Positions 33,513-48,500 of a DNA stretch of 64,000 bases are shown here, one piece after another. Every line of letters begins with the position of its first letter. The stretch's first letter is position 1. Below the pieces are notes generated by a model. It searched no databases. It was given only the letters and a program-made list of their open reading frames with translations, and had not been told where the DNA came from. Both the position numbers and the translations under genes were made by a program. The DNA comes from Aldehydirespirator sp965117015 (GTDB lineage: Bacteria > Actinomycetota > Acidimicrobiia > Acidimicrobiales > Aldehydirespiratoraceae): NCBI GenBank assembly GCA_965117015.1, contig OZ220747.1, forward strand, positions 1,798,001 to 1,862,000. The letters are read 5' to 3'.

Positions 33513-36500
33513 GACCCGCCCCCTTCGTCCGTCGCGCCTTCACCGCGACCCGGCTGCCGCGCCGCCTACGGGCTGCGGCTCTTGCGACCGGGGGGGGGGT
33601 AGTGGAAAACGGCACCCGCGGCCGGCGGGCCGTTGTCAGCTTCCTCGCGGTGGTGCTGGCGGCCGGACTGCTGGCCGTGGCGCCGCAGCAGTCGCCGCTG
33701 TCGCCCGCGGGGGCGGCCGCGCAGCCGGGCGGCGAGCAGACGGGCGACGATCAGGGCGGGACTGCGAGCCCGCCGGCGCCGTCGGTGTCGGGGGTGGCGA
33801 TCGCCTCTGACCCGGGCGCGGACGGCACCTACGGGCCGGGCGATCAGATAACGGTCGAGTTGAGCTTCAGCGAGGCGGTGAGCGTGGACACTGCGGCCGG
33901 CACGCCGCGGCTGTCGATCGATCTGTCGGCCGGGGCCGGCGGCGAGGTGTGGGCGGACTATGCCTCCGGCGGCGGCACGGCGGTGCTGTCGTTCGCCTAT
34001 GCGGTGGTGTCGACGGATTCGTCGACTGACGGTGTGGCGGTGGTGGCCGACTCGCTGGAGTCGAACGGCGGGTCGGTGGCGTCGGCGGCGTCGGGGACGG
34101 CGGCGGAGCTGTCGCATCCGGGTCTGGCCCACGACGCCGGTCATCTGGTGGACGGCTCCCAGCAGACGGGCACGCCCGTCACGCCGCCGGACGGCGGGGA
34201 CGAGAACGAGCAGGGCGGCGACTCCGGAGACTCCGGGGACGGCGGCGATGCCGGCGACGCTGAGTGTCCTGAGGCGCCGGCTGACAATGGCGGCGCGGTC
34301 GGGACCGGGACCGGCGACGGCCAGGACGGCCAGGACGACGGCGGCGACGCCGACTGTCCGGAGGTGCAGGACGAGGGCGAGCAGGCCGAGGATCCCGCGG
34401 CGCCGTCGGTGTCGGGGGTGGCGATCGCCTCTGATCCGGGCGCGGACGGGACATACGGGCCGGGCGATGAGATAACGGTCGAGTTGAGCTTCAGCGAGGC
34501 GGTGAGCGTCGACACCGCGGCGGGCACGCCGCGGCTGTCGATCGATCTGTCGGCCGGGGCCGGCGGCGAGGTGTGGGCGGACTATGCCTCCGGCGGCGGC
34601 ACCGCGGTGCTGTCGTTCGCCTATGCGGTGGTGTCGACGGATTCGTCGACTGACGGTGTGGCGGTGGTGGCCGACTCGCTGGAGTCGAACGGCGGGTCGG
34701 TGGCGTCGGCGGCGTCGGGGACGGCGGCGGAGCTGTCGCATCCGGGTGTGGCCCACGACGCCGGTCATCTGGTGGACGGCTCCCAGCAGACGGGCACGCC
34801 CGTCACGCCGCCGGACGAGCCGGAGGAGCAGGACGACAACGATCAGGCTGGGGCCGAGTGTCCCGAGCAGCAGGCCGGCGACGGCCAGGACGGCGAGCAG
34901 GCTGAGTGTCCGGAGGGGCCGGAGGAGGCTGGGGCCGAGTGTCCGGAGGCGCCGGCTGACAATGGCGGGGTGTCCGGGACCGGCGACGGCCAGGACGGCG
35001 GCGATGCGGAGTGTCCAGTGCCGCCGGAGCAGCGGGACGAGCAGGACGGCGACGATCCGGCCGACGCTGAGTGTCCCGAGCAGCAGGCCGGCGACGGCCA
35101 GGACGGCCAGGACGGCGGGGATGCCGAGTGTCCGGTGCCGCCGGAGCAGCAGGACGAGCAGGACGGCGGGGATGCTGGCGACGCTGAGTGTCCGGAGGCG
35201 CCGGCTGAGAATGGCGCGGTCGGGACCGGGGACGGCCAGGACGGAAACGACGACGCGGCGGCCGACTGTCCGCCGGACGAGGACGAGGCGGCCGAGGATC
35301 CTGTCGCGCCTTCGGTGATGGGGCTGGCGATCACTTCGCAGCCGGGCGCGGACGGGTCGTACGGGCTGGGCGAGCAGATCGACGTCCAGCTGCTGTTCAG
35401 CGAGCCGGTGAGCGTGGACACCTCGGGCGGTACCCCGCGGCTGAAGATCGACTTCTCGGCCGGGACCGGCGGCGAGGTTTGGGCCGCCTACACCTCCGGC
35501 GGCGGCACGTCCATCCTGACGTTCTCCTACGAGGTGGCGCTGCCGGACGTCTCGAACGACGGCGTGGCGGTGGTGGCCGACTCGCTGGAGCTGAACGGCG
35601 GGTCGGTGGCCTCGGCGGCGTCGGGGGCGGCCGCGGCGTTGTCGCATCGGGGCCTGGCCCACAACCCCAGCCACCGGGTGGTCGGCTCCCAGCCGGCGGA
35701 CAGCTCAGGCGGCCCGACCGCCCAGCAGGGCTCCGGTCCGGCGTTGCCCACGACCTGCAGCTCAGTGGGCACCAATATCGACCTCTTCTCTGACATAACG
35801 GCCAGAGGCACGTTCATCATCGTGACATACGGCAGCATTACAGAGGGTGAAGCCGGCAATCTCTCGATCTGCAAGCCCGGAGCCGGCGACACCTATGTGG
35901 CGGACACAGCAAAGATTCACGGCAACACTCTTCGTTCGGGCGACACGTTCACGATCACTGCGCTGACGGGCGAGACCGACTACTGGGTCAGGTACGAAAG
36001 CGCGAGCGATAAGGGTGCCTGGCACTACATCCGCACAACAGCCGCGGCGCCCATGGCCTGCGGCACAGGCGGCACGCTTATCGACCTCCTCACTTCCGTG
36101 ACGTCCACCCTCACGACCATCACAGTGACATTCGGTGCCCTAGATAGTAGCCATGCCGGCGGCAACCTCCGAATCTGCACGCCCGGAGCCGACGACACCT
36201 ATGCGGCATCGAACGCAAAGTCATACAGCTCCACCCAGATTCCTTCTATAGGCGACACGTTCACGATCACTGGGCTGACGGCCGAGACCGACCACTGGGT
36301 AAATTGGCAAAGCGGCTCTCAGAGCGGTGCCTGGCACCACATCCGCACCGTGGCCAGCGGGCCGGACTTGACGCCGCCGTCGTTCTCGTCGGCGGAGGTG
36401 GACGGCGCCACACTGGAGATCACCTTCGACGAGCCTCTCAACACCGGCTCTGAGCCGGACATCTCGGCGTTCACCGTGACGGCGGGCGGCAGCGCCCACA

Positions 36501-39500
36501 CGGTGAGCGACGTGTCGATCGCCGGCGCCGTGGTGACCCTGACCCTGGCGTCGCCGGTGAAGCCCGGCGAGACGGTGACCGTGGGCTACACCAAGCCGTC
36601 GACCAACCCCCTCAAGGACTCGGCCAACAACGAGGTGGCGACCTTCACCGGCGAATCGGTCACCAACAACACGGAGTTGAAGGTGATCGGGGTGGAGATC
36701 TCGTCGCTCCCGTGCACCGACAGCGCCTACGGCGTCGACGACCTCATCCGGGTGAGGCTCACCTTCAACGGGCCGGTGACCGTGACCGGCACGCCGCGCC
36801 TGGAGATCGACTTCCTCCCGACGAACGCCGGCTTGAAGTGGGCCAACTACGAGAGCGGCACCGGCACCAGCGAGCTGATCTTCGCCTACACGGTGGTGGC
36901 GGCCAACGGGTCGATGGTCGGCGTGGCGGTGGTGGAGGACACCCTGGAGCTCAACGGCGGGACGATCAAGTCGTCGCAGGGCACCGACGCGACGCTCGAC
37001 CACGCCGGGCTGGGCCACAACCCGTTCCACATGGTGGACGGCAGCAAGGCGACGGCCGGGGAACGCTGCGAGCAGATCCTGGCGTACTCCGCTCCCGGCT
37101 TCGGCGGCACCCTAGAGGAACTCTCCGCAGAGGCCTGGGAGTTCGCGGCGGGCTTCACCACCGGTGCGGCGTCGGCGGGCTACACCGTGTCCAGCGTCCG
37201 GGTGGACCTCGGAACCACTCCAAACCTTCCCGCCGGTTCGGTGGTGAGGCTGGCCAGCGGGCTGCCCCGGAATGTGTCCAACGAGGGGGACGCCTTCACG
37301 AATCCGTCCGCAGTGGCAGCCTCCGGGTTGACGGAGTTCACCGCACCCGGCAGCGGGGTCGTGCTCTCGGCCAACACCGACTACTGGATACTGGTGGAAC
37401 TGGCTGGCTCCGGGCCCCAAATGAACACTCTTGGCGACCCTCCACCTCCGTGGGACCAGGGCGGTGCGCCCGGATGGTCGGTAGGCGACCACTACCGAAG
37501 AGACGCCACCGCCACGACCCAGTTCCCGACGACGCCTGCGACCTGGGCCATGCACTTCCAGGTCGTCGGCTTCGGGCCGGACGAGACGCCGCCGTCGTTC
37601 TCGTCGGCGGCGGTGGCCGACGCCACGCTGGAGATCACGTTCGACGAGCCTCTCGACACCGGTTCGGAGCCGGCGGCCTCGAGGTTCTTCGTGACGGTGG
37701 CCGGCAGCAGGCGCACGGTGAGCGACGTGTCGATCGACGGCGCCGTGGTGACCCTGACCCTGGCGTCGCCGGTGGAGAGCGGCGAGGCGGTGATGGTCCG
37801 CTACAACCAGCCGACGACCAACCCCCTCCAAGACCCGTCCGGCAACGACGTGGCCACCTTCGGCGACCAGACGGTGACCAACAACACCGCCCCGCCCGCG
37901 GTGACCGGGTTGGAGATCACCTCCGACCCGGGCGCGGACAGAATCTACGGGTTGGGCGAGACGATCGAGGTGACGGTCACGTTCAGCAAGCCGGTGAACG
38001 TCGACACCACCGGCGGCACGCCGCGGCTGGAGATCGATTTCAACACGGCGTCCGGCGGCCTGCAGTGGGCGACCTACCGCCGCGGCAGCGGCACCACCGA
38101 GCTGGTGTTCGGGTTCACGGTGGTGAGCGCGAACCGCTCCACCGACGGTGTGAAGGTGGTGGCCAGCAGGCTGCAGCCCAACGGCGGCACGATCAGGTCG
38201 CTGACGGGCGCGGACGCGACGCTGACGTACACGGTGCTGGGCCACAACACCAACCACCTGGTGGACGGCTCGGAGCCCGCCAGCCGCATCCTGGTGTCCA
38301 ACATCGACCAGACCCTAGCTGGAAGTGTTCTTTCCGTCGCGGCCTGGGATCTAGCGCAGGGGTTCACGACCGGCTCCCACTCGACCGGGTACGTCCTGCA
38401 CGATGTGGAGGTGAACTTCGATGATGCGACCACTCCGGCCGGGGTGACCGTGACGCTGGCGACGGGGCTGCCGTCGGCCACCAACACCGTGGCGACGTTC
38501 ACGAATCCGTCGACGCTGGCTGCGGGCAACCTGAGGTTCGATGCGCCGGCCAACACGTTTCTGGATCCCTCCACCCAGTACTTCGTAGTCGTGGAAGCCA
38601 CATCGGGCCACTTGGATGAGACGCTGTCCGGCGGGGAGGACGAGCGCGGGCTCGACGATTGGAGCGTCGCCAACGGCAGCCACAGCCGTCAGGCGGCTTC
38701 GACCGCGGCCTGGGGTAACGAGTCGATAGCGCGCCCGATCCGAGTCAGCGGCTTTACTGCGCCGTTGGAGCCGGTGGTGACCGGGGTGGAGATCATCTCG
38801 GACCCGGGTGCGGACAGTATCTACGGGCTGGACGAGCGGATCCAGGTGCAGGTGACGTTCAACCAGGTGGTGAACGTCGACACCACCGGCGGCACGCCGT
38901 CGATCGGGATCGACTTCCGCACCGAGGGACACCTGGGCGACCAGACGGCGGTCTACAGGTCGGGCAGCGGCACCAAGGCGCTGGTGTTCGAGTACACCGT
39001 GATGTCGGGCAACCGGACCGACGGGGGCACCGCGGTGAGGGCCAACACGCTGGCGCTCAACGGAGGCACCATCCAGTCGGAGGGCGGCGCGGACGCGCGG
39101 CGGGGCTTTGGGGGGCTGAATTTCGACTCCGACCACCAGGTGGACGGTTCCCAGGCCGGCAGCCACATCCTGGTGGCCAACCTCGGCGGGTTCAGGAGTG
39201 GGGTGGGAAATCTGGCCAACTCCGAGCTCGCGCAGGGGTTCACGACCGGCTCTCACCGTTTCGGGTACTACCTGCGCGATGTGGATCTGGTTTTCCACAC
39301 GGAGACGCCGGTCGGGGTGACCGTGAAGCTGGCGACGGGGCTGCCGTCGGCTGTCAACACGGTGGCGACGTTCACGAATCCGACGCTGGCTGGGGGCACC
39401 CTGACGTTCACCGCGCCGGCCAACACGCTGCTGGATCCCTCCACCCAATACTGGGTTGTTGTGGAAGGCACGTCGGGCCGCCTCAGATACACGATTTCCA

Positions 39501-42500
39501 ACGCGGAGAGCGAGCGCGGGCACGACGATTGGAGCATCGCCGACGCCAGCTTCAGCCGTAACAGAGGATCCACGGACGACTTTGGGGCAGTCTCCTCAAA
39601 GCTCCTGATCCGCGTCAGCGGTCTTGCTGCGCCGTTGGAGCCGGTGGTGACCGGGGTGGAGATCATCTCGGACCCGGGTGCGGACAGCTTCTACGGGCTG
39701 GACGAGCGGATCCAGGTGCAGGTGACGTTCAACCAGGTGGTGAACGTCGACACCACCGGCGGCACGCCGTCGATCGGGATCGACTTCCGCACCGAGGGAC
39801 ACCTGGGCGACCAGACGGCGGTCTACAGGTCGGGCAGCGGCACCGAGGCGCTGGTGTTCGAGTACGCGGTGATGTCGGGTAACCGGACCGACGGGGGCGT
39901 CGCGGTGGTGGCCAACACGCTGGCGCTCAACAGCGGCACCATCCGGTCCGAGGACGGCCTGAACGCGCGGCTGGGCCATGAGGGGCTGACCTTCGACTCC
40001 AACCACCAGGTGGACGGCTCCCACGCCGCCAGCTACATCCTGGCGAGCAACATCAACCAGTCAGAGAACGTGGCGTCGGCGCTGACGGCCGGGAGACAAC
40101 AAGCGCAGGGGTTCACGACCGGCTCCCACTCGACCGGTTACGTCCTGACCGATGTGGAGCTGAATTTCAGCGGGATGCCGGCCGGGGTGACCGTGACGCT
40201 GGCGACGGGGCTGCCATCGGCCACCAACACCGTGGCGACGTTCACGAATCCAGGGACGCTGGCTGCGGGCAACCTGGAGTTCACCGCGCCGGCCAACACG
40301 CTGCTGGATCCCTCCACCACCTACTGGGTCGTCGTGGAAGGCACAGCGGGCGCCGTGTATACCACGAATTCCGACGAGGAGGACGAGCGCGGGCTCGACG
40401 ATTGGAGCGTCGCCGACGACAGTTACCTCCGCAGCAACTCCACGTCCAACTGGCTGCGATCGACGTCGTCGCGCATGATCCGCGTCAACGGCATTGCTGC
40501 GTCGTTGAAGCCGGCGGTGAGGGCGGTGGAGATCATCTCGGACCCGGGCGCGGACGACACCTACGGGCTTGGCGAGCGGATCCAGGTGCAGGTGGCGTTC
40601 AACCGGGTGGTGAACGTCGACACCACCGGCGGCACGCCGCGGCTGCGGATCGACTTCCACACCGGCGGCACCGGTGAGCAGTGGGCGGACTACAGGTCGG
40701 GCAGCGGCACCAAGGCGCTGGTGTTCGAGTTCACGGTGGTGAGCGCGAATCGTTCGACCGACGGTGTGGCGGTGGTGGCCAACATGCTTCAGCTCAACGG
40801 CGGCACCATCCGGTCGGAGGAGGGCCTGGACGCGCAGCTAGGCCATCAAGGGCTGGCCCATGACGCCGACCACCAGGTGGACGGCTCCCACGCCGCCAGC
40901 TACATCCTGGTGAGCAACATCGACCAGTCACAAAGCACCACCGCGACACTGAGCGGGTCCCAACAAGCGCAGGGGTTCACGACCGGCTCCCACTCGACCG
41001 GGTACTTCCTGACCGATGTGGAGGTGAACTTCAATACGACGCCGACCGGGGTTACTGTGAGGCTGGCGACGGGGCTGCCATTGGCCGCCACCAATTTCCT
41101 GGCGACGTTCACGAATCCGACGCTGGCTGCGGGCAAGCTGAAGTTCACCGCGCCGGCCAACACGCTGCTGGATCCCTCCACCCAATACTGGGTCGTCGTG
41201 GAAGCCAGTTCGGGCCTTCTTGAGGCAGCGTCTGCCGACGGGGAGGACGAGCGCGGGCTCGACGATTGGAGCGTCGCCAACAACCGCTTCTTCCGTCCCG
41301 GCAGCTCCGGCAGCTGGGGGACATTGGCGGCATCGCTCATGATCCGCGTCAACGGCATCCCCAACCCGTCCACGGCGCCGTCGCAGCCGGACGCGCCGAC
41401 GGCTACGCGGAAGTCGCACGCCCTGACGCTGAGCTGGACGCAGCCGAGCGACCTGGGCTCGGGGAGCTCGATCACCGACTACGACCTGCGCTACTACGCC
41501 GGCGCCGCCGACCCCGCCGACGTTGACGACTGGATCATCGAGGGCGAGACCGACGGCCCGCCCGACCCCGGCGCCACCACCACCGCCGAGATCACCGGGC
41601 TCTCGGCCGCCACCGACTACCGGGTGCAGGTGAGGGCCCTGGGCGACGCCTGGAGCCCGTGGTCGCCGTCGCTGGGGGTCACCACCAAGCCAACCTACGA
41701 CACCGACTACGACGGGCTCCTCGAGGTGTCGTCGGCGACCCAGCTCAACGCCATCCGCTGGGACCTCGACGGCGACGGCGAGCCCGAGACCGTCGCCCAT
41801 ACTCCCGAACAGATCGCGGCCTACAAGGCGGAGTTCCCGGACGCGGGCGACGACCAGTGCGACGATCCCTCCACCGGCGGCACCGTCGAGGAGTGCTCCG
41901 GCTACGAGCTGGTGGCCGACATCGACCTCAACGTGGCCCCGTACAACACCGGCTCGGGCTGGGAGCCGATCGCTGGGCACAGAAGCGTTCCGTTCGATGG
42001 CAACAACCACACGATCACCGGGCTGTTCATCGACATGGGCGAGAACGACTTCGTGGGGCTGTTCGGCGGTGGACCACTCGTACGCAACCTTGCGTTGGTG
42101 GACGTGGACGTCACCGGAGGCAGCGAAACGGGCGCGGTGATAGGCGGATCGACCGGCTCGCTGAACAACGTGTTCGCCAGCGGCACCGTCACCTCCTCCA
42201 AGGCTGGTGCTGCGTTCGTGGGCGGTCTTGCCGGCCGAGTCGATCAAGACATCGTTGGCTCGTTCTCGGCGGTGAACGTGGTCGTCGATGCCGCGGCCAA
42301 CCCGACTGCCGTCGGCGGCCTGGCCGGTGCCGTTGCCGGCACCGGCAGTGTGCAGAACTCCTATGCGGTGGGCTCGGTCGCTGTCACCGGAACCGGGGCC
42401 AGCCTTGTCGGGGGTCTGGTCGGCCATCACTCAGAGGTCACGAACGAGGTCACGAACAGCTACTCGCTTGGAGCAGTGAGCGCCCCCGCGGACGCGACAA

Positions 42501-45500
42501 GCATCGGCGGCCTACTCGGGAATGATGCCGCCACCGCTACTGCCACCGGGAACTACTGGAACACCGAGACCAGCGGTCAGGCCGCCGCGAGCCCGGGAGC
42601 GACCGCCAGGACGACGATGCAGCTTCAGTCTCCGACCGGGCCGGGGGCCAACGCGGGCGACACCTACCACGGCTGGGACACCTCCGTGTGGGACTTCGGC
42701 ACCTCCAGCCAGTACCCGGCCCTGAAGGGACTGCCGCGCACCCTGACGCAGCAGCGGGCCGAGCTGGGCGGCGTCGCGCTCAGCGTCAGCGCGGTCACGC
42801 TGGACGAGGGCACCGGCGCCATGAACGTGAGCGTCAACGGGCGGCTGCTGGGCCCGACCCGCCAGTCGCAGACCAGGGTGTCCGTGAACCTTGAGGGCAC
42901 CGCCACCGAGGGCAACGGCAACGACTACAGGTGGCCACTGCCGACCCTGACCATCGCCGCGAACCAGCGGACCGGCTCCGCGACGCGGACGCTGATCGTC
43001 TTCGAGGACACGACGGCCGAGGGCACCGAGACGATCGTGGTCTCGGGCCGGGACACCAGCCACAGCAGCTACGTGGTGCCCGCGGTGATCCTGCTTACCG
43101 ACAACGACCAGCCGACCATCACCCTGACCGTGGACGACGACTCCGTCGCCGAGGCCGATTCGGCGACGACTCCGACGGCGACGACGGTGAGCGTGACCGC
43201 CACCCTCGACGACGGCATGACCCGCGGCGCCGGTGTGACGGTGACGCTGGCGTACGCCGGCGACGCGACCGGCGGGGGCACCGACTACACGGCCGGCGGG
43301 GCGACGAGCATCACGATCCCCATGGGCGACACCAGCGCCTCCGCCGACATCACCATCACCCCGAACGACGACAACGTGGACGACAACGACGAGGAGATCC
43401 ACGTCGGCGGCAACGCCGACGGGTTCAGGGTGATCCCGGCCACCATCACCATCGAGGACAACGACGGGCCGTCGACCAAGGTGCGGCTGAGCGTGTCGCC
43501 GGCGACGCTGGCCGAGCAGGCGACGGCGCAGACGGTGACGGTGACCGCCACCCTCGACGGCGCCGTCCTGAACAGCAATGTGGATGTGACGCTGAACCTG
43601 TCGGGCGACGCTAGTAGCAGCGACTACACCGCGCCGGCCACGCTGCGCGACAACACCAAGGACATCACCATCACCGCGGGCAACCCCGACGGGTCGGCGA
43701 TGTTCGACTTCACCGTGCCGCGCGACATGATCGACGAGCCCGACGAGACCATCACGGTGGGCGGCACCGCCACGCAGGGGCTGGGATTGGACTCGGCCGA
43801 CATCACCATCACCAACCACGCCATGGACACGGCGATGACGACGATCACGCTCAGCGTGAACGACGACTCCATCAGCGAGACGGACGGGCTGACGGCGATC
43901 CTTGTGACCGCGACGCTGGACGGCACCGTGACGCGCAGTGTGGACACGGTGGTGGTGTTGGACGCGTCGCTGGACACCACGGCCACGGGGAGCGACTACA
44001 CCACCAACTACGGCTCGCTGACCGAGGCTCAGAGGACCATCACGATCCCGGCAGGCAGCCTCAGCGCCCGCGCGCCCAGTTTCACCATTACCCCGATCGT
44101 GGAGAGCATCGTCGACGGCTCCAAGACGATCAATATCGGCGGTCAAGTGGGCGACGGCTCGGTGTTCACGGTCAACGACGCCACCATCACGCTGACCGAC
44201 GACGACACGCCGTCGACGTCGTTGACGCTGACCGTGGACGCCGACCCGGTGAGGGCTGGCAACCAGTCGATGGTGAACGAGGGCGTCGTCGGCGACGCCA
44301 ACGGCGACGTGGAGGTGACGTTGAAAGCCACCTTGGACGGCGGCACCCGGGCCGAGGCGATCACGGTTACGTTCGGCGCTTTGGGCGGCACCGCGGGCAG
44401 CAGCGACTTCGCGATCGACCCGGCCTCGCTGGGCACGCTCACCATTCCCATCGGCCAGTCGAGCGCTTCGAAGACGTTCAAGTTCAATCCCAACGACGAC
44501 ACCTTCGATGAGAGCGACGGCACTGATTCGCGCCTCCATGAGACGGTGGTGATCGACGCGACGGCGTCAGCGGCCACCACCCCGACTGCCACCGCCATCG
44601 GCGTGACCGAGGCGACGCTGACCATCGTCGACGACGACACGGCGTCCACCGCGATCAGCCTGATTGTGGACACCGACGCGGTTATGGACGACGACCAGGA
44701 CCGCATCGGCGAGGGCGCCGGCGAGACCGAGGTGAAGGTCACCGCCCGGCTGTCGGGCAGCGGCACCTATGAGACCGATCAGACGGTGGCGGTGCAGGTG
44801 GTGGCCTCGCCGTCGGGCGGGGCGACGCCGAGCGCCGATGCCACCACGGGCGACTACACGCTCAAGAACTTCGCCGATTCTTCGGTCAGCAACGTGACGC
44901 TGCCGATCTCGCTGGGCGACATCACGATTGCGGCGGGGTCGTTGGAGCAGACGGCCACGTTCAAGGTGACCCCCCGGGACGACGACGACTCAGAGGGCCT
45001 CGAGACCATCCGGGTGGACGGCACCCTGCCGGGCTTCAACGTGGCCCACCGCGACATCAGCATCGTCGACAACGACGACCCGGTGATCAACCTGAGCCTG
45101 AACGTTTCCAGCAGACAGGAGGGCGTCGTCTCCAGCCAGGTGGTGCGTGTCACCGCGACCCGCGATTCGTCGGCGGCCACCGATGCGGCCACGGTGAGCG
45201 TGACCGTCGGCGGTACGGGGTCCACCGCCACCCGCGGCAACAAAGAAGACGGTGGCGACTACCTCTCGAACATTTCCGTGACGCTGACTTTCGGGGCTGG
45301 CCAGACCACGTCCGACACGCAGAATGTTCTCTTCCGCATCCATGATGACCGGCTGACCGAAAGCGACGAGACGATCGTGTTCACCGGCTTGGCGACCGGC
45401 TTCACGGTGCTGCCGACCACGTTCACCATCACCGACGACGACGAAGCGTCTGACGCGGTGGCGATCAAGCTGACTGACGCGTCTATGAACGCGCTGACCA

Positions 45501-48500
45501 GCCTGGGCGAGGACACGGGCGAGACGACGGTGACGGTGGTGGCGGAGCTGAACAAGGGCACGCTGGGCTCGGCGGTGACGGTCACGTTCGCCGCGCTGTC
45601 GGGCAGCGCCGACGGCGGGGGTGTGGACTACACCGCCGCCGACGTCACCACCGGCAACGATAAGACCACGCCCGACGTGATCACCATCGCAGCGGGGGCG
45701 ACCGAGGGGTCGACGCGGATCAAGATCACCCTCGAGGATGACGACCGGGACGAGGGCACCGGGGAGAACATCATCTTCACGGCGGCGCTGACGGGCGGGC
45801 TGATGGGCAACGCCACGCCGGCGACGCTGCGCATCAACGACGACGACACCGCGTCCACGACGGTGAACCTGACCGTGTCGCCCGCAGCCGTGGACGAGGA
45901 CCACAGCGGCGAGGCCACGGTGACGGTGACCGCGACGGTGTCGGGCCAGAAGACCCACGACACCGACACGACGGTGCCGGTGCGGATCGTGGCGGTGACG
46001 TCGCCGACGCGCGGCGCCACGCCCAGTGCCAGCACATCGTCGGGCGACTACACGTTGAAGGACTTCGCCGGCACGTCGGTGAGCAATGTGACGCTGCCGA
46101 TCTCGCTGGGCTCCATCACGATCCCGGCCGGGGCGCTGTCGGCGTCGGAGTCGTTCAAGATCGACCCGCGCAACGACTCCGACTACGAGGGCACCGAGGC
46201 GGATGACAACGAGTACGTCCGCGTCGGCGCGGACACCGTGACGGGGTTCACGGTGAACGCTGTCAACCTGGAGATCACCGAGGACGACAATCCCTCGATC
46301 ACCATCAGCGTGGACGCCGACCCCAACACGCCGGAGGCCCAGGACAGCGTGCCCGAGTCGGCCGGGGATCGGACCATGTCGGTCACCCTGACCCTGGACC
46401 ACGGGGCGCGCAGCAGCTCGACCAGCGTGGCGATCAGCTTCGCCGGGGAGGCCACCAGGGGGCAGTGCTCGAACAGCTCCAACGACTACACCGCCACCCC
46501 GCGGTCGGTGACCATTCCCGCCAACACGCCCTCGCACACCTTCAACTTGCCGATCACCGTGTGCGACGACCGCCGCACCGAGCCGGTCGCCCAATTCCCC
46601 CAGACCATCATCATCAACGGCGCAGCCACTGGCTTCGACGTGAGCGGCGCCACCGTCAGCATCGTCGACAACGACACCGCGTCGACCAGCCTGAGCATCA
46701 GCGCCTCGCCGAGCCCGCTGGCCGAGTCCGACGGGGCCCGGACCGTGACCGTCAAGGCCATCCTCGACGGGGGCACGGTGGACACCGATGTGACCGTGAC
46801 CTTCAGTGCGCTGGCCGGCGGCGCTGTGCGGGGCGCCAACACCTCCACTGGCGACTACTTCGCCAGCCCGGCCAAGCCGCCGACGATCACCATCCCCTCC
46901 GGCAGCCTGGAGGCATCGACCACCATCAGCATCGACCCCCGAGACGATTCCATCGACGAGGCCGACCTGGAATCCATCATCTTCGGCGCCAGCGCGACCA
47001 GGCCCGACCCCGACGACAACAGCGCCACAATCACCTTGACGCAGACGACGGCGGGAACGGTGAACATCCGGGACAACGACACCGCCACCGTGGCGCTGAG
47101 CGTGGACACCGACACCAGCACGACGGCGGCCGATTCCAGCATCGACGAGGACGGCGGCCAAGCCACCGTGCGGGTGACCGCCACGCTCAGCACTGAGCGC
47201 TCAACGCTGACGGAAGTGACGCTGCGCATCGCCGTCGGCGGCACCGCGGCGCCGCCCACCGCCGACCCCAAGGACTACGACGCGGACGATCTGACCGACG
47301 CCATAGTGGACATCACCATCGCGGCGGGCTCGACGACGGGCTCGGCAGACATCGACATCACGCCCTTCGACGACCGCCTCGACGACAACGCCGAGACCAT
47401 CAACATCGGCGCCGATGCAACCGACAGCCTGAGCGTCACCGGCGCGACGGTCACCATCGACGACGACGACGAGCCGTCGGAGACGGTGACGCTGACCGTC
47501 GACACCGACCCCGGCACGATGGCGGTCGATACCAGCATCGACGAGGGCGCCGGCGCAACCTCCGTCAAGGTGACCGCCACGCTCGACGACGCGGTGATCG
47601 ACTCGGCCACGACGGTGACGCTGACGTTCGGCGGCACCGCCACGCGCGGCGCCACCGACGACTACACCGCGTCGGGCACCCTGTCGGTAACGATCCCCGC
47701 GGGCCGACCCTCCGGGGAGCGGACCATCACCATCACTCCCCGCGACGAGATGAGCGACGACGGCGATGAGACCATCATCATCGACGCCACGCTGCCCAAC
47801 GACGACGAAGACGACGACAGCCTGTCGAGCGTCACGCCGGCCAGCGACATCACGCTGACCGACAACGACGACGCGCCGACCGAGATCACGCTGTCCGTCG
47901 TGCCGACGACCATCCGCGAGCAGGGTCCCGCGGGCCAGGAGGACACCCAGGACACCGAGGTGGAGATCATCGCCGCGTTCTCGGGCACCAATGCCAATGT
48001 GACCCGCATCGAGGACACCCACGTCACGTTGTCGGTGGTCGAGGCCTCGAGCAGTAACGCCACGCGCAATACGGACTACTCGGTGCCCTCCACGCTGGGC
48101 GACGGCAACGCCGACATCACCATCGAGGACGGCACCAGTTCGGGCAGGACCACGTTCACGTTCACGTCGATCCAGGACAACGTCAACGAGGGCGACGAGA
48201 CCATCGTGATCGCCGGCAGCGCGACCGGGTTCACCATTCCCGCCGCCAACCGGGCCAGCATCACGCTCAGCGACGACGATGCGCCTTCCACCAGCATCAC
48301 CATCACCGCCTCCGCCGACGAGCTGGCCGAGGGCGATACCACCACCACGCTGACCGTGACCGCCGAGCTCGACGGCGCCGCATCCACCAGCAATATCAAC
48401 GTGACGCTGAAGATCGTGACGCCGGCCGATTCGGAACTGCCGGCGGGCAAGACGAACGCCAACCGCGGTGCCGACAAGGACTACACCGTGTCGGACAACC

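Noticed and set aside
33566..35674. Long minus-strand open frames antisense to the giant gene (33566-35674, and others at 37112-38257, 42512-44539 and 44990-47161)
   Set aside because: They arise because the opposite strand has high GC and few stops. Their products are Arg/His-rich shadows, and the sense frame has clear domains.
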